Shown: positions 7,372-15,449 of the stretch, piece by piece
Numbering within the stretch: the first letter of the stretch is position 1
Layout of the letters: every line of letters starts with the position of its first letter
Assembly: GCA_045223915.1 (NCBI GenBank)
Contig: JBGUZU010000024.1
Span: 1 to 22,041 of the forward strand
From: Ruminimicrobiellum sp045223915
Lineage (GTDB): Bacteria > Elusimicrobiota > Endomicrobiia > Endomicrobiales > Endomicrobiaceae
DNA length: 22,041 nucleotides
Direction: 5' to 3'
Program-made: the position numbers and the translations under genes
The notes under the pieces: generated by a model
Told to the model about the DNA's origin: nothing
What the model saw: the letters and a program-made list of their open reading frames with translations, nothing else
Databases searched by the model: none

Positions 7372-7482
7372 TTATAACTTTACATATGCCCAAAACATTA
7401 AGGCAAGACACAAAGAAATAAGTTTTAATTGCCAATTATTTAATATCGCTTTTTTTATGTTTTTAAATTTTATTTTTCTCAT
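7372..7482 (-). CDS. 36-residue single-helix protein, CdaR/YbbR anchor-like
   Basis: This short gene starts at 7482 and ends in two tandem TAA codons. Its ATG overlaps the cdaA stop as ATGA, the classic arrangement for translational coupling, which strongly supports that it is translated. The product has a basic N-terminus (MRKIKFKNIKK) and then NNWQLKLISLCLALMFWAYV, one membrane helix. That stretch closely resembles the N-terminal anchor of CdaR (YbbR) proteins, which typically reads NW-x-LK-x-LSL-x-LA-x-x-LW-x-YV. In many genomes cdaR lies directly after cdaA and its membrane helix binds CdaA, so position and sequence agree. All the extracytoplasmic YbbR domains are absent: the chain stops right after the helix. 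It may be a minimal CdaA partner, or a remnant kept by coupling. I found no continuation of YbbR domains in the 30 bases before the phosphorylase gene. Confidence 0.75.
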   Translation of the reverse strand: MRKIKFKNIKKAILNNWQLKLISLCLALMFWAYVKL

Positions 7483-8240
7483 AATATAGCCTTTTCGGTA
7501 TATTTATTTGTTAATACTTCCAATAAATTTTCTTTACTTACAACTTCTATTTTCCCGTCAACACAAATCGATATGTTACCGGTTTCTTCCGATACTACCA
7601 AAACTATGGCATCTGTTGTGGCAGACAAACCTATACCGGCTCTGTGTCTTGTTCCCAAATGTTTAACTTCTATTTCGGTACTTATAGGCAACACACATCC
7701 GGCAGCTTCTATTTTTTCATCTTTTATTATAACGGCACCGTCGTGAATAGGTGCTTTTGTATTAAATATAGATAACAATAATTCATGAGTTACTTTAGCA
7801 TCCAATTTTATACCTGTTTCGGTATAATTTTTTAATCCCATATCTTTTTCAAGAACTATTAAAGCTCCCATTCTTATTTTGCTCATTTCGGTAGCGGCTT
7901 CAACAATTTCTGATATAAAATTTGATTTTATTTTTGTTCCGAACAAGAAAAGTTTACTTCCTATTTTTGCAAGTGCATATCTGATTTCGGATTGAAAAAC
8001 AACTGCAAGTATAACAACTGCGGCAAGCCAAAATTTTCCCATAATCCAAGACAATGTCTGTAAATGTAAGACATCTCTTGCTATGATAGTAACGGCAACA
8101 AGTACAATAAGACCTATAACGACCTGTATTGTTCTTGTACCTTTTATAACAAGCAATATTCTATAAAAAATGTATGCCAATATAAGGATATCTAAAATGT
8201 TTGAAATATAAACATTCCATATGTGTGCCACAAGTTCCAT
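7479..8240 (-). CDS. cdaA: Diadenylate cyclase CdaA, makes c-di-AMP
   Basis: This is a 253-residue membrane-bound diadenylate cyclase that joins two ATP into c-di-AMP. Three N-terminal helices (about 13-31, 37-55 and 65-83) are followed by a DisA_N catalytic domain. The catalytic motifs are intact: DGA (167-169, in APIHDGAVI) and RHR (198-200, in GTRHRAGIGLS). The length fits the CdaA type. The ATG is preceded by AAGGGG within the end of folP and shares a base with the folP stop (TAATG), so translation is coupled. Downstream it overlaps the 36-residue CdaR-like gene by four bases. The folP-cdaA order is known from other bacteria. c-di-AMP usually controls potassium, osmolyte and cell-wall homeostasis. 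Confidence 0.95.
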   Translation of the reverse strand: MELVAHIWNVYISNILDILILAYIFYRILLVIKGTRTIQVVIGLIVLVAVTIIARDVLHLQTLSWIMGKFWLAAVVILAVVFQSEIRYALAKIGSKLFLFGTKIKSNFISEIVEAATEMSKIRMGALIVLEKDMGLKNYTETGIKLDAKVTHELLLSIFNTKAPIHDGAVIIKDEKIEAAGCVLPISTEIEVKHLGTRHRAGIGLSATTDAIVLVVSEETGNISICVDGKIEVVSKENLLEVLTNKYTEKAIL

Positions 8241-9427
8241 TATATTCCCCTTATAGAATTAACAACTTTCAATGCATTAACGGTTTCTTTTACATTGTGC
8301 ACTCTTAATATATCCGCACCGTTCATAACAGAAACCATATTTGCTATTGCCGTTGCAAGTTGTCTTTCACTAAAATCTTCCGTTCCCAAAACTTTTGCCA
8401 AGAAACTTTTATTAGACAGTGCCATAAGCACAGGAACATTCAAAGATTTAAATTCAAACAACCTTTTTATTATAAGCAAATTATCTTCAACCGTTTTACC
8501 AAAACCTATACCGGGATCAATAATTATTGACTCCTTTTTTATCCCGTTATCTAAAGCAAAATCCAACTGTTTTGACAGAAAGTTAAATATATCACTTAAT
8601 GTATTATTATATCTTATATTTTGTTGCATCGTCAAAGGGTTTTTCTTCATATGCATCAAAATTACGGCTGCTTTATTTTTTGCAACGATTTTTGCCATAC
8701 TTTTATTTTTGTATCTCAGTGCATAAATATCGTTTATAATATCCACACCTTCATCTAAAGCCGCTTTTGCAACTTCGGGTTTATATGTATCCACAGATAC
8801 CGGCATTTTGGATTTTTTCCTGAACGACTTTAAAAACCTTTGTATTTTTTCTGTTTCTTGTTTAACCGGAACAGGTTTTGAACCCGGTCTTGTAGATTCC
8901 GCCCCCACATCAATAATATCCGCACCGTCTTTTTGCATTTGTAATGCGGTTTCAACCGCAACATTTATATCTTCTATTCCGTTTTTAAAAAATGAATCGG
9001 GAGATAGATTTATTATTCCCATTACAAGAGTTTTGTTTAATGCTATTTTTTTGTTTGCACAAACTATTTGTTTTAATTGAAAAGAATTTATATCCGATAT
9101 TTGTTTAGATAAAAGTTTTAAACCGAACGGTTGTTCTTTAATTTTTGAAGTTAATTTTTCTATTTGATTTTGGTTAGCACAGATAACAATATTTGATTTC
9201 CCTTTTTTGAACAGAGATACATCTTTACTTACAGCCACATCACATCCGCAAGACAATGCTTCTTGTTTTAAAACACTTGCTGCTCTGTTATCTATATCTT
9301 CCACTATGAAAGAATTGCCGACAATTTTTTTTGCAAGTTTTTCGTACACATATTCATCGCATTTTGAACTTGCAACAATTTTTACCGCATCTTTTATGGT
9401 ATCTGCTTTTACTTTTTTTACAATCAT
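8240..9427 (-). CDS. folP: Dihydropteroate synthase with N-terminal extension
   Basis: This is a 395-residue enzyme joining para-aminobenzoate to dihydropterin pyrophosphate in folate synthesis. The catalytic TIM barrel occupies about residues 131-395. Its motifs are MGIINLSPDSF, DGADIIDVGAESTRPGS, SVDTYKPEVA, IIDPGIGFGKT and MALSNKSFL. The first 130 residues are an extra domain (including LKQEALSCGCDVAVSKDV) that is found in the longer DHPS variants of several phyla and is missing from the common 280-residue form. Its role is not established. An in-frame stop lies immediately upstream of the ATG, so this is the first possible ATG, but the ribosome binding site is weak. A 150-bp repeat-filled gap separates it from folE, which supplies the same pathway. 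Confidence 0.93.
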   Translation of the reverse strand: MIVKKVKADTIKDAVKIVASSKCDEYVYEKLAKKIVGNSFIVEDIDNRAASVLKQEALSCGCDVAVSKDVSLFKKGKSNIVICANQNQIEKLTSKIKEQPFGLKLLSKQISDINSFQLKQIVCANKKIALNKTLVMGIINLSPDSFFKNGIEDINVAVETALQMQKDGADIIDVGAESTRPGSKPVPVKQETEKIQRFLKSFRKKSKMPVSVDTYKPEVAKAALDEGVDIINDIYALRYKNKSMAKIVAKNKAAVILMHMKKNPLTMQQNIRYNNTLSDIFNFLSKQLDFALDNGIKKESIIIDPGIGFGKTVEDNLLIIKRLFEFKSLNVPVLMALSNKSFLAKVLGTEDFSERQLATAIANMVSVMNGADILRVHNVKETVNALKVVNSIRGI

Positions 9428-9442
9428 TTTAGTTTACAAACC

Positions 9443-9570
9443 GGAAGATTGGAGGATTTGAGGATTGGATGATTGGAAGTGTAAATGTAAAATTTGCTTT
9501 GCAAATTTTGTTATTATTTAGTTTTCCTATTTTCTTCTAATCTTCTATTCTTCCACTCTTCTAATCTTCT
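9443..9570. repeat. Purine-rich and pyrimidine-rich arms around a GC-TTT-GC hairpin
   Basis: The left arm (9443-9479) repeats GGATTGGA/GGAAGATT-type words. The right arm (9533-9570) repeats TCTTCTAATCTTCT-type words and is roughly complementary to it. Between them lies a perfect hairpin, AAAATTTGC (9489-9497) with GCAAATTTT (9501-9509) around TTT. The whole folE-folP spacer is therefore one long imperfect inverted repeat. It may be a dispersed element. Whether it stops or only modulates read-through from folE into folP cannot be seen. Confidence 0.6.
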
Positions 9571-9577
9571 GCTGTTT

Positions 9578-10162
9578 TTATTTCAACAATGAAAGGGCTT
9601 CTGCTCTTGTTCTTGCATCTTTTAAGAATATGCCTCTCATTGCGGAAGTTATCATTTTTGCTCCCGGTTTTCTTACGCCTCTCATTGTCATACATAAATG
9701 TTCGGCCTCTATTACAACCATTGCACCTTTAGGTTGAACTGTTTTCATTATGGTATCGGCAATTTGTTCAGACAACCTTTCCTGCAACTGTAACCTGTGA
9801 GCAAAAGCTTCTACAACTCTAACCAATTTTGAAACACCGACAATTCTGCCCTTTTTCGGTAAATATGCTATATGAACTTTACCTGAAAAAGGTAACAAAT
9901 GATGTTCGCACATTGAATAAAGTTGTATATCTTTAACGATAACTATTTCTTCATATTCTTCCGTTTGATAATGAACGGAAATTATATTATCAATATCTTC
10001 GTTGTAACCGTCAAAAAACTCTTCATAAAATTCCGCTACTCTTTCGGGAGTTCTTTTTATACCTTCTCTTTTTGTATCTTCCCCGAAAGCATCCAACATC
10101 ATCGATACTGCTTTTTGAAATTTTTGTTTGTTAAATGTTTTTTTTGTTTTATTTTTCTTCAT
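9578..10162 (-). CDS. folE: GTP cyclohydrolase I
   Basis: This is a 194-residue type I enzyme that opens GTP to dihydroneopterin triphosphate, the first step of folate (pterin) synthesis. The zinc ligands are present: Cys85 and His88 in MCEHHLLPF and Cys157 in EAEHLCMTMRGV. The GRIVGVSKLVRVVEAFAHRLQLQE core and the RKPGAKMITSAMRG segment are intact, and the length is typical. The ATG lies 14 bases before the ftsH stop codon, so the genes overlap. The ribosome binding site (GAAGAT) is weak, which suggests coupling to ftsH translation. folP follows after a 150-base spacer. The basic first ten residues are a non-conserved extension. Confidence 0.95.
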   Translation of the reverse strand: MKKNKTKKTFNKQKFQKAVSMMLDAFGEDTKREGIKRTPERVAEFYEEFFDGYNEDIDNIISVHYQTEEYEEIVIVKDIQLYSMCEHHLLPFSGKVHIAYLPKKGRIVGVSKLVRVVEAFAHRLQLQERLSEQIADTIMKTVQPKGAMVVIEAEHLCMTMRGVRKPGAKMITSAMRGIFLKDARTRAEALSLLK

Positions 10163-12242
10163 TGTTATCTTCTTCTTTATTATCTATTTTTGCAAACAAA
10201 TCGTTCTGAAAAGTTTCCGTCTTGGCTTTTCTTACTTTCTTTACTTTTAAATCTTCTTCTTTTTTTTCTTCTTTTACTTCTTTTTTATCTTCAACTTTTT
10301 CTTCCTGTTTCGGCTCTTCCGTCTTAGGTTCTTCTTGTTTTACTGTTTCCGGTTCAGCTTTAATTTCCGGCTCTTTTTTCTCTTGTTCAACAGGAGCGGG
10401 AGTTTCTTCTTTTTTTACCGGTTCCTGTTCCACAGGTTCCAACTCTTGTCCTTCCATTATTTTGTTAACCTGTTCACCGTTTAACGTTTCTCTTTCTATT
10501 AAAGCTTTAACCAAATTATCTAATTTGTCTCTGTTTTCTTCCAATATTTTTTTTGCTTTGTTTTTAGCTGTCGTAACTATATTTTTTACTTCTTCATCAA
10601 TAAGTTCTGCCGTCTTGTTGGAATGTTTTTGTGTTCTTGAAATATCTCTGCCTAAAAATACTTCTTCGCTGTCTTTTTCCAAAGCAAGTGTACCTATTTT
10701 GTCACTCATACCGAATGCAGTAACCATTTTCGTAGCAATTTGTGTTGCTCTTGAAATATCGTTTGAAGCTCCCGTGGTTATATCGCCAAACACAATTTCT
10801 TCGGCTACTCTGCCGCCCATAAGTATTGCAAGTCTGGCTTCAATTTCGGATTTTGAACTTAAAAATTTATCTTCCAACGGAACTTGTAATGTGTATCCCA
10901 ATGCTCTGCCGCTTGCCATTATAGTAACTTTATGAACAGGATCCGTGTTCGGAATCATTTTAGCAACAATTGTATGTCCTGCTTCATGATAAGCAATAAT
11001 ACTTTTTTCTTTATCCGAAATAACTCTCGATTTCTTTTGAGGTCCAGCCATTATTTTATCTATGGCTTCTTCAAAGCATTTCATTGTAACGGTTTCTAAA
11101 TTTTTTCTTGCTGCAAGAAGGGCCGCTTCGTTTGTAAGATTAGCTAAATCCGCACCTACAAATCCCGGAGTTCTTCTTGCCAAAACTTTTATATCAACTT
11201 CTTTATCCATTTTAATGTTTTTAACATGAACTTTTAAAATTTCTTCTCTGTCTTTTAAATCGGGAGTATTAACTACAACTTGTCTGTCGAATCTTCCCGC
11301 TCTAAGCAATGCTGGATCCAACACATCCGGTCTGTTTGTTGCAGCTATTATTATAACACCTTCTTTAGTATCAAATCCGTCCATTTCCACAAGGATTTGG
11401 TTTAATGTTTGTTCTCTTTCGTCGTTACCGCCGCCGAGACCTGCACCTCTGTGTCTTCCCACCGCATCGATTTCATCTATAAAAAGTAAGCATGGTGCAT
11501 TTTTTCTGCCTTGTTCAAACAAATCTCTGACTCTGGATGCACCTACACCTACAAACATTTCCACAAATTCCGATCCGCTTGAAGAAAAGAAAGGAACTCC
11601 CGCTTCACCCGCAACCGCTTTTGCAAGTAAAGTTTTACCTGTTCCCGGAGCACCTGCAAGTAAAACACCTTTAGGAATTTTACCGCCGAGTTTTTGAAAT
11701 TTCGAAGGACTTTTTAAGAACTCAACTATTTCCTGCAACTCTTCTTTTGCTTCTTCACATCCTGCAACTTCTTTAAATGTTATTTTTTTACCGTTATCCG
11801 CAAGTCTTGCTTTACTTTTGGCAAAAGTCATTGCTTGTTTTCCGCCTGCAGACATACCTCTCATTATCCATAACCAGAAAAGTATTAAAAGTATTATCGG
11901 TCCCCAACTGAAAATCAAAGGTCCGAGCCATCCGTTTTGAGCTTTACCGGAAAATTTTTGTACTTTATTATTTTCCATATCTTCAACAAGCTTGGGATCT
12001 TCCAACGGAATTGTTTTAAACTTTCTTTGATTACCGTCTTTGTCGGTAAATTCACCTTCTATTAATTCGGAAGTAACAACGGCATTTATAATCTTACCTT
12101 CCTTAACACTCTGTTTAAATTGGGAATAAGGCATATCTTCTATGTTAGATTTTTTTGTAGAATTTTGCATAAGCGCCAACAACATAACACCAAGTATCAA
12201 CCAAACAAGAATGCCCCAACGATCTTTTTTCTTCATATTCAT
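10149..12242 (-). CDS. ftsH: ATP-dependent zinc metalloprotease FtsH
   Basis: This is a 697-residue inner-membrane AAA+ protease that degrades membrane and regulatory proteins. It has a first helix at about 10-26, a periplasmic domain, a second helix at about 106-127 and an AAA module with Walker A GAPGTGKT (197-204), Walker B LLFIDEID (252-259) and a second region of homology ending in RAGRFDR (about 314-320). The zinc site is HEAGH (419-423) with Asp495 as third ligand. From about residue 600 an unusual tail of nearly 100 residues is rich in Glu, Lys and Pro (repeated EEPK, KKE and EEK words), is likely disordered, and is much longer than the usual tail. The first ATG is favoured by AGAGGTG eight bases upstream. 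It starts 15 bases after hpt and overlaps folE. Confidence 0.96.
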   Translation of the reverse strand: MNMKKKDRWGILVWLILGVMLLALMQNSTKKSNIEDMPYSQFKQSVKEGKIINAVVTSELIEGEFTDKDGNQRKFKTIPLEDPKLVEDMENNKVQKFSGKAQNGWLGPLIFSWGPIILLILFWLWIMRGMSAGGKQAMTFAKSKARLADNGKKITFKEVAGCEEAKEELQEIVEFLKSPSKFQKLGGKIPKGVLLAGAPGTGKTLLAKAVAGEAGVPFFSSSGSEFVEMFVGVGASRVRDLFEQGRKNAPCLLFIDEIDAVGRHRGAGLGGGNDEREQTLNQILVEMDGFDTKEGVIIIAATNRPDVLDPALLRAGRFDRQVVVNTPDLKDREEILKVHVKNIKMDKEVDIKVLARRTPGFVGADLANLTNEAALLAARKNLETVTMKCFEEAIDKIMAGPQKKSRVISDKEKSIIAYHEAGHTIVAKMIPNTDPVHKVTIMASGRALGYTLQVPLEDKFLSSKSEIEARLAILMGGRVAEEIVFGDITTGASNDISRATQIATKMVTAFGMSDKIGTLALEKDSEEVFLGRDISRTQKHSNKTAELIDEEVKNIVTTAKNKAKKILEENRDKLDNLVKALIERETLNGEQVNKIMEGQELEPVEQEPVKKEETPAPVEQEKKEPEIKAEPETVKQEEPKTEEPKQEEKVEDKKEVKEEKKEEDLKVKKVRKAKTETFQNDLFAKIDNKEEDNNEEK

Positions 12243-12257
12243 AAACTACACACCTCT

Positions 12258-12767
12258 TTATATAACACCTATGTAAGGTAAACCTCTGTATTTACCGTTA
12301 TAGTCTAATCCGTAACCGATAATAAATTCATTATCTATTTCAAAACCGAAATAATCAATTTTTATATTTTTAAATTTTTCAACTTTTTTATTTATTAAAG
12401 TACAAATTTTTACACTGTTAGCTTTCCTCTTAATAAATAAATCTTTAACATAAGAAAGAGTTCTTCCGCTGTCGCAAATATCTTCTACAAGTAAAACATC
12501 TTTATCTTTTATATCTTCAACAACATCACATAAAAATTTTATTTTCCCTGACGATTTTTTACCTCTATAAGATGCAACTCTTATAAAATCCAATTCAAAA
12601 TCAACATCGAGATTTCTTATTATATCGCTGCAAAAAACCACACTTCCCGTCAACACAGACACCACAACCAACTTTTTATTTTTAAAATCTTTGTTTATCT
12701 GTTGTGCAATTTTTTTTACTTTGTTTTTTATTTTATTGTTTGAAATTAAAACTTTTATCTTTTTCAT
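12258..12767 (-). CDS. hpt: Hypoxanthine phosphoribosyltransferase
   Basis: This is a 169-residue purine-salvage enzyme converting hypoxanthine (and usually guanine) plus PRPP to the nucleotide. The PRPP loop is VEDICDSGRT (94-103), preceded by VSVLTGS (36-42) and the SYRGKKSSGKI flexible loop. The C-terminal FIIGYGLDYNGKYRGLPYIGV is characteristic of bacterial HPRT. In many genomes hpt lies between tilS and ftsH. Here ftsH follows directly but tilS is absent and the upstream neighbour is the rRNA methyltransferase gene. There is no clear ribosome binding site and the leader predicted from the promoter at 12796-12824 is only about 22 bases, so initiation may rely on an unstructured AT-rich leader. 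Confidence 0.9.
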   Translation of the reverse strand: MKKIKVLISNNKIKNKVKKIAQQINKDFKNKKLVVVSVLTGSVVFCSDIIRNLDVDFELDFIRVASYRGKKSSGKIKFLCDVVEDIKDKDVLLVEDICDSGRTLSYVKDLFIKRKANSVKICTLINKKVEKFKNIKIDYFGFEIDNEFIIGYGLDYNGKYRGLPYIGVI

Positions 12768-12795
12768 TATTTTTTCAATATATTTTTATCTTTAA

Positions 12796-12824
12796 ATTAT
12801 AACGAAAAACAACATAAAAAACAA
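12796..12824 (-). promoter_or_regulatory. Promoter for the hpt-ftsH-fol-cdaA-glgP run
   Basis: On the minus strand TTGTTT (12824-12819) and a perfect TATAAT (12801-12796) are separated by 17 bases. The predicted start is near 12789, about 22 bases before the hpt ATG. The -35 overlaps the edge of the repeat arm that begins at 12823. Confidence 0.6.
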
Positions 12825-12957
12825 TAGTTTATAGTTTATAGCTTATAGTTTAGTTTTTTGTAAAAATTTACTTCGTGAATTTTTGATATCTAATAGAAAA
12901 TTTTGTTTCACAAAATTTTACATCAAACTACAAACCATCAACCGAAAACCACAAACT
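12823..12957. repeat. TTTATAG-word arms around two AT-rich hairpins
   Basis: The left arm (12823-12854) repeats TAGTTTATAG-type words. The right arm (about 12923-12957) is its approximate complement, with CAAACTACAAACC words. Between them are two hairpins with TTC loops: AAAAATTTAC/GTGAATTTTT (12862-12884, one G-T type mismatch) and AAAATTTTGT/ACAAAATTTT (12897-12919, perfect). The right arm touches the stop of the methyltransferase gene, so the hairpins may end that transcript. Confidence 0.6.
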
Positions 12958-14125
12958 AAAATATTTTCAGTATTGCAAATTTAAGATATTCCGTTTCCGG
13001 CATAGAGATAAGTATAGGATGGTCTTTTGCCTGACTCGAAAGTTCCAAAAATATTGCTCTTTTGCCCGCTTTTGAAACTGCTTCCTGCAACATTTTCTTG
13101 AAATCACTCATAGATAAATGATGTGAACATGAACTGGTAGCAAATATTCCGCCGTTTTTTAATAATCTTATGGCTTGTTCGTTGAGTTTGGCATAATGTT
13201 TATATCCGGCATGAAAATCTTTTTTACTTTTGATTAGTCCGGGCGGATCTATATTAACTACTTCATAGTTTTCCGCTTGTGCCTGATGTGAACATATGTA
13301 TTCTTGAGCATCGGCAACTATTGCATTAAAATCTTTGTAACCGTTAGCTTCATAATTTTTATTTGCCATTTCAAGAGCAGGTCTTGAAGAATCTACAAAT
13401 ATAACTTCTTTTGCTCCGCCTTTTAAAGCATTTAATCCGAAAGAACCTGTATGTGTAAAACAGTCTAACACTTTTTTATCTTTACAATATTTCTGAAACA
13501 ATTTTCTGTTATCTCTTTGATCAAAGAAAAAACCTGTTTTTTGTCCCGACTTTATGTTCACATAATATTTTATATCGTTTTCTGTTATTAAAATATCTTC
13601 GGGAATTTTACCGGAATATATTTCGTTTTCTCCGGACAAATTTTCAAGTTTCCTTAAATGTGAATCGTTTCTTACCATTATTCCTTTAGGGTTTATTACT
13701 TCCTGGACTGCATCCAATATATCATGTTTATTGTTATCCGCACCTGCACTGACAAATTGTGCAACGCAATAATCTTCGTACTTATCTAAAACGAAACCGC
13801 TTATATCATCACTTTCCCCGTAAACTACTCTGAACGAGTTTTGGTTAGGATACAATTGTTTTCTTAAATCGTAAGCTTTTTGTATTCTCTCTTTCCAAAA
13901 TCTTGTATCAACAATTTCATTATTTCTTGATATTAAACGAAAAGCAATTAAAGAGTGAGGATTATAAAAGCCTATACCGATAAAATTGTTGGAACTGTCA
14001 TAACATTCCACAATTTCACCTGTTTGCGGTTTAGCAAAGACATCCTTTATTTCATTGGAAAATACCCATTGATGTCCCGACTTTACCCTTTTTTCTTCAC
14101 CTTTTTTTAATACTATGCTTTTCAA
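12956..14125 (-). CDS. rlmI: RlmI-family 23S rRNA cytosine-C5 methyltransferase
   Basis: This is a 389-residue SAM-dependent RNA methyltransferase. An N-terminal PUA domain (about 1-75, with GHQWVFSNEI) is followed by a RlmI-type EEHEE-like linker and the Rossmann methyltransferase domain. The signatures are SGQKTGFFFDQRDNR (193-207), the SAM loop LDCFTHTGSFGL (220-231), the substrate motif NIDPPGLIKSK (291-301) and catalytic Cys333 in TSSCSHHL. By homology the target is a cytosine of 23S rRNA (C1962 in E. coli). Exact specificity in this group is inferred. The start codon is TTG (14125-14123), chosen because AGAGGT lies five bases upstream. That site is inside a CTATAC-type repeat. It follows glyA by 53 bases and probably shares its transcript. 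Confidence 0.85.
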   Translation of the reverse strand: MKSIVLKKGEEKRVKSGHQWVFSNEIKDVFAKPQTGEIVECYDSSNNFIGIGFYNPHSLIAFRLISRNNEIVDTRFWKERIQKAYDLRKQLYPNQNSFRVVYGESDDISGFVLDKYEDYCVAQFVSAGADNNKHDILDAVQEVINPKGIMVRNDSHLRKLENLSGENEIYSGKIPEDILITENDIKYYVNIKSGQKTGFFFDQRDNRKLFQKYCKDKKVLDCFTHTGSFGLNALKGGAKEVIFVDSSRPALEMANKNYEANGYKDFNAIVADAQEYICSHQAQAENYEVVNIDPPGLIKSKKDFHAGYKHYAKLNEQAIRLLKNGGIFATSSCSHHLSMSDFKKMLQEAVSKAGKRAIFLELSSQAKDHPILISMPETEYLKFAILKIF

Positions 14126-14127
14126 TC

Positions 14128-14180
14128 TATACCTCTATACATCTATACTTCTGTCCCTCAATTTTTGCTTTGCAAAAATT
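14128..14180. repeat. CTATAC-word repeat and GC-TTT-GC hairpin between glyA and rlmI
   Basis: CTATACCTCTATACATCTAT words (14128-14150) lie beside a perfect hairpin, AATTTTTGC (14160-14168) with GCAAAAATT (14172-14180) around TTT. The hairpin overlaps the glyA stop codon. No U-run follows in the minus direction, so it is a weak terminator at best. The repeat supplies the ribosome binding site of rlmI. Confidence 0.55.
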
Positions 14181-15414
14181 AATATACCGGAAACTGTTTG
14201 CAAAGTGCCGTAACTTCTTTTTTAACTTCAGCTATCACTTCTTCGTTATTTATATTTTTCAATACTTTAATTATCCAATTTGCAATTTTGATAACTTCGT
14301 TTTCTTTCATTCCTCTTGTTGTAATTGCAGGTGTTCCTATTCTTATACCTGAAGCTATCATAGGCTTTGCAGGATCGTAAGGAATTGTGTTTTTGTTTGC
14401 CGTTATTCCTGCTTTTTCCAAAGTAATCTGAGCATCTTTACCGGTAACATTTAAAGGTCTTAAATCTACCAAGAACATGTGTGAATCCGTTCCGCCTGAA
14501 ACGATTCTTAAACCGCCTTCAGCCAATGTTTTTGCAAACACTTTAGCATTTGCTGCAACTTGTTTTTGATATTCTTTAAATGAAGGCTGTAATGCTTCTT
14601 TAAATGCAACTGCTTTTGCTGCTATAACATGCATTAAAGGTCCGCCTTGTACACCAGGGAAAACAGCGGAATTTATTTTCTTTGCCAAATCTGGGTTGTT
14701 GGTCATAATGATACCGCCTCTCGGACCTCTCAATGTTTTATGTGTTGTTGTTGTAACTACATCAGCAAAAGGAACAGGTGAAGGATATACTCCTGCAGCT
14801 ATAAGACCTGCATAGTGAGCAATATCTGCCATAAAGTATGCACCTACTGAATCAGCTATTTTTCTTATTCTTTCCCAATCCCATATTCTTGAATATGCAC
14901 TTGCACCTGTAACTATCATTTTAGGCTTGCATTCTTTTGCTATTTTTTCCAACTCATCATAATCTATAACTTCCGTATCTTTGTTTACTGTATAAGGAAC
15001 TATTTTAAAGAATTTACCTGAAAAGTTCATCGGATGACCGTGAGACAAATGTCCGCCGTGATCCAAGCTCATACCCAAAACGGTATCTCCCGCTTGAAGC
15101 AATGCCATAAATGTTGCCATGTTTGCTTGTGCTCCGGAATGAGGTTGAACATTTACGAATTGGCATCCGAACAATTGTTTTGCTCTTTCTATAGCTAAAG
15201 TTTCTACTTTATCTACAAATTCGCAACCTCCGTAATATCTTCTTCCCGGATATCCTTCGGCATATTTATTTGTTAAAACAGAACCTTGTGCCTGCATTAC
15301 AGCTTTTGATGTATGGTTTTCAGAAGCAATAAGTTCAATATTGTTTTCTTGTCTTTGATGTTCTTCTTCAATAATGTTTGCAATTTCCAAATCAACTTTC
15401 TTTAAATCTTCCAT
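14179..15414 (-). CDS. glyA: Serine hydroxymethyltransferase
   Basis: This is a 411-residue PLP enzyme that interconverts serine and glycine and loads the one-carbon unit onto tetrahydrofolate. It therefore links to the folate genes downstream. The N-terminal ENIELIASENH-like segment (as NNIELIASENH), the GGCEFVD loop, DIAHYAGL (Asp197, His200) and the PLP lysine region TTTTHKTLRGPRGG (Lys226) are all intact. The length is typical. The ATG has AGGAG at good distance and a candidate promoter at 15450-15478. It is the first gene of the conserved backbone. Everything to its right looks accessory. Confidence 0.96.
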   Translation of the reverse strand: MEDLKKVDLEIANIIEEEHQRQENNIELIASENHTSKAVMQAQGSVLTNKYAEGYPGRRYYGGCEFVDKVETLAIERAKQLFGCQFVNVQPHSGAQANMATFMALLQAGDTVLGMSLDHGGHLSHGHPMNFSGKFFKIVPYTVNKDTEVIDYDELEKIAKECKPKMIVTGASAYSRIWDWERIRKIADSVGAYFMADIAHYAGLIAAGVYPSPVPFADVVTTTTHKTLRGPRGGIIMTNNPDLAKKINSAVFPGVQGGPLMHVIAAKAVAFKEALQPSFKEYQKQVAANAKVFAKTLAEGGLRIVSGGTDSHMFLVDLRPLNVTGKDAQITLEKAGITANKNTIPYDPAKPMIASGIRIGTPAITTRGMKENEVIKIANWIIKVLKNINNEEVIAEVKKEVTALCKQFPVY

Positions 15415-15449
15415 GTTATACTCCTATATCAAAAATTTTATTATAAATT

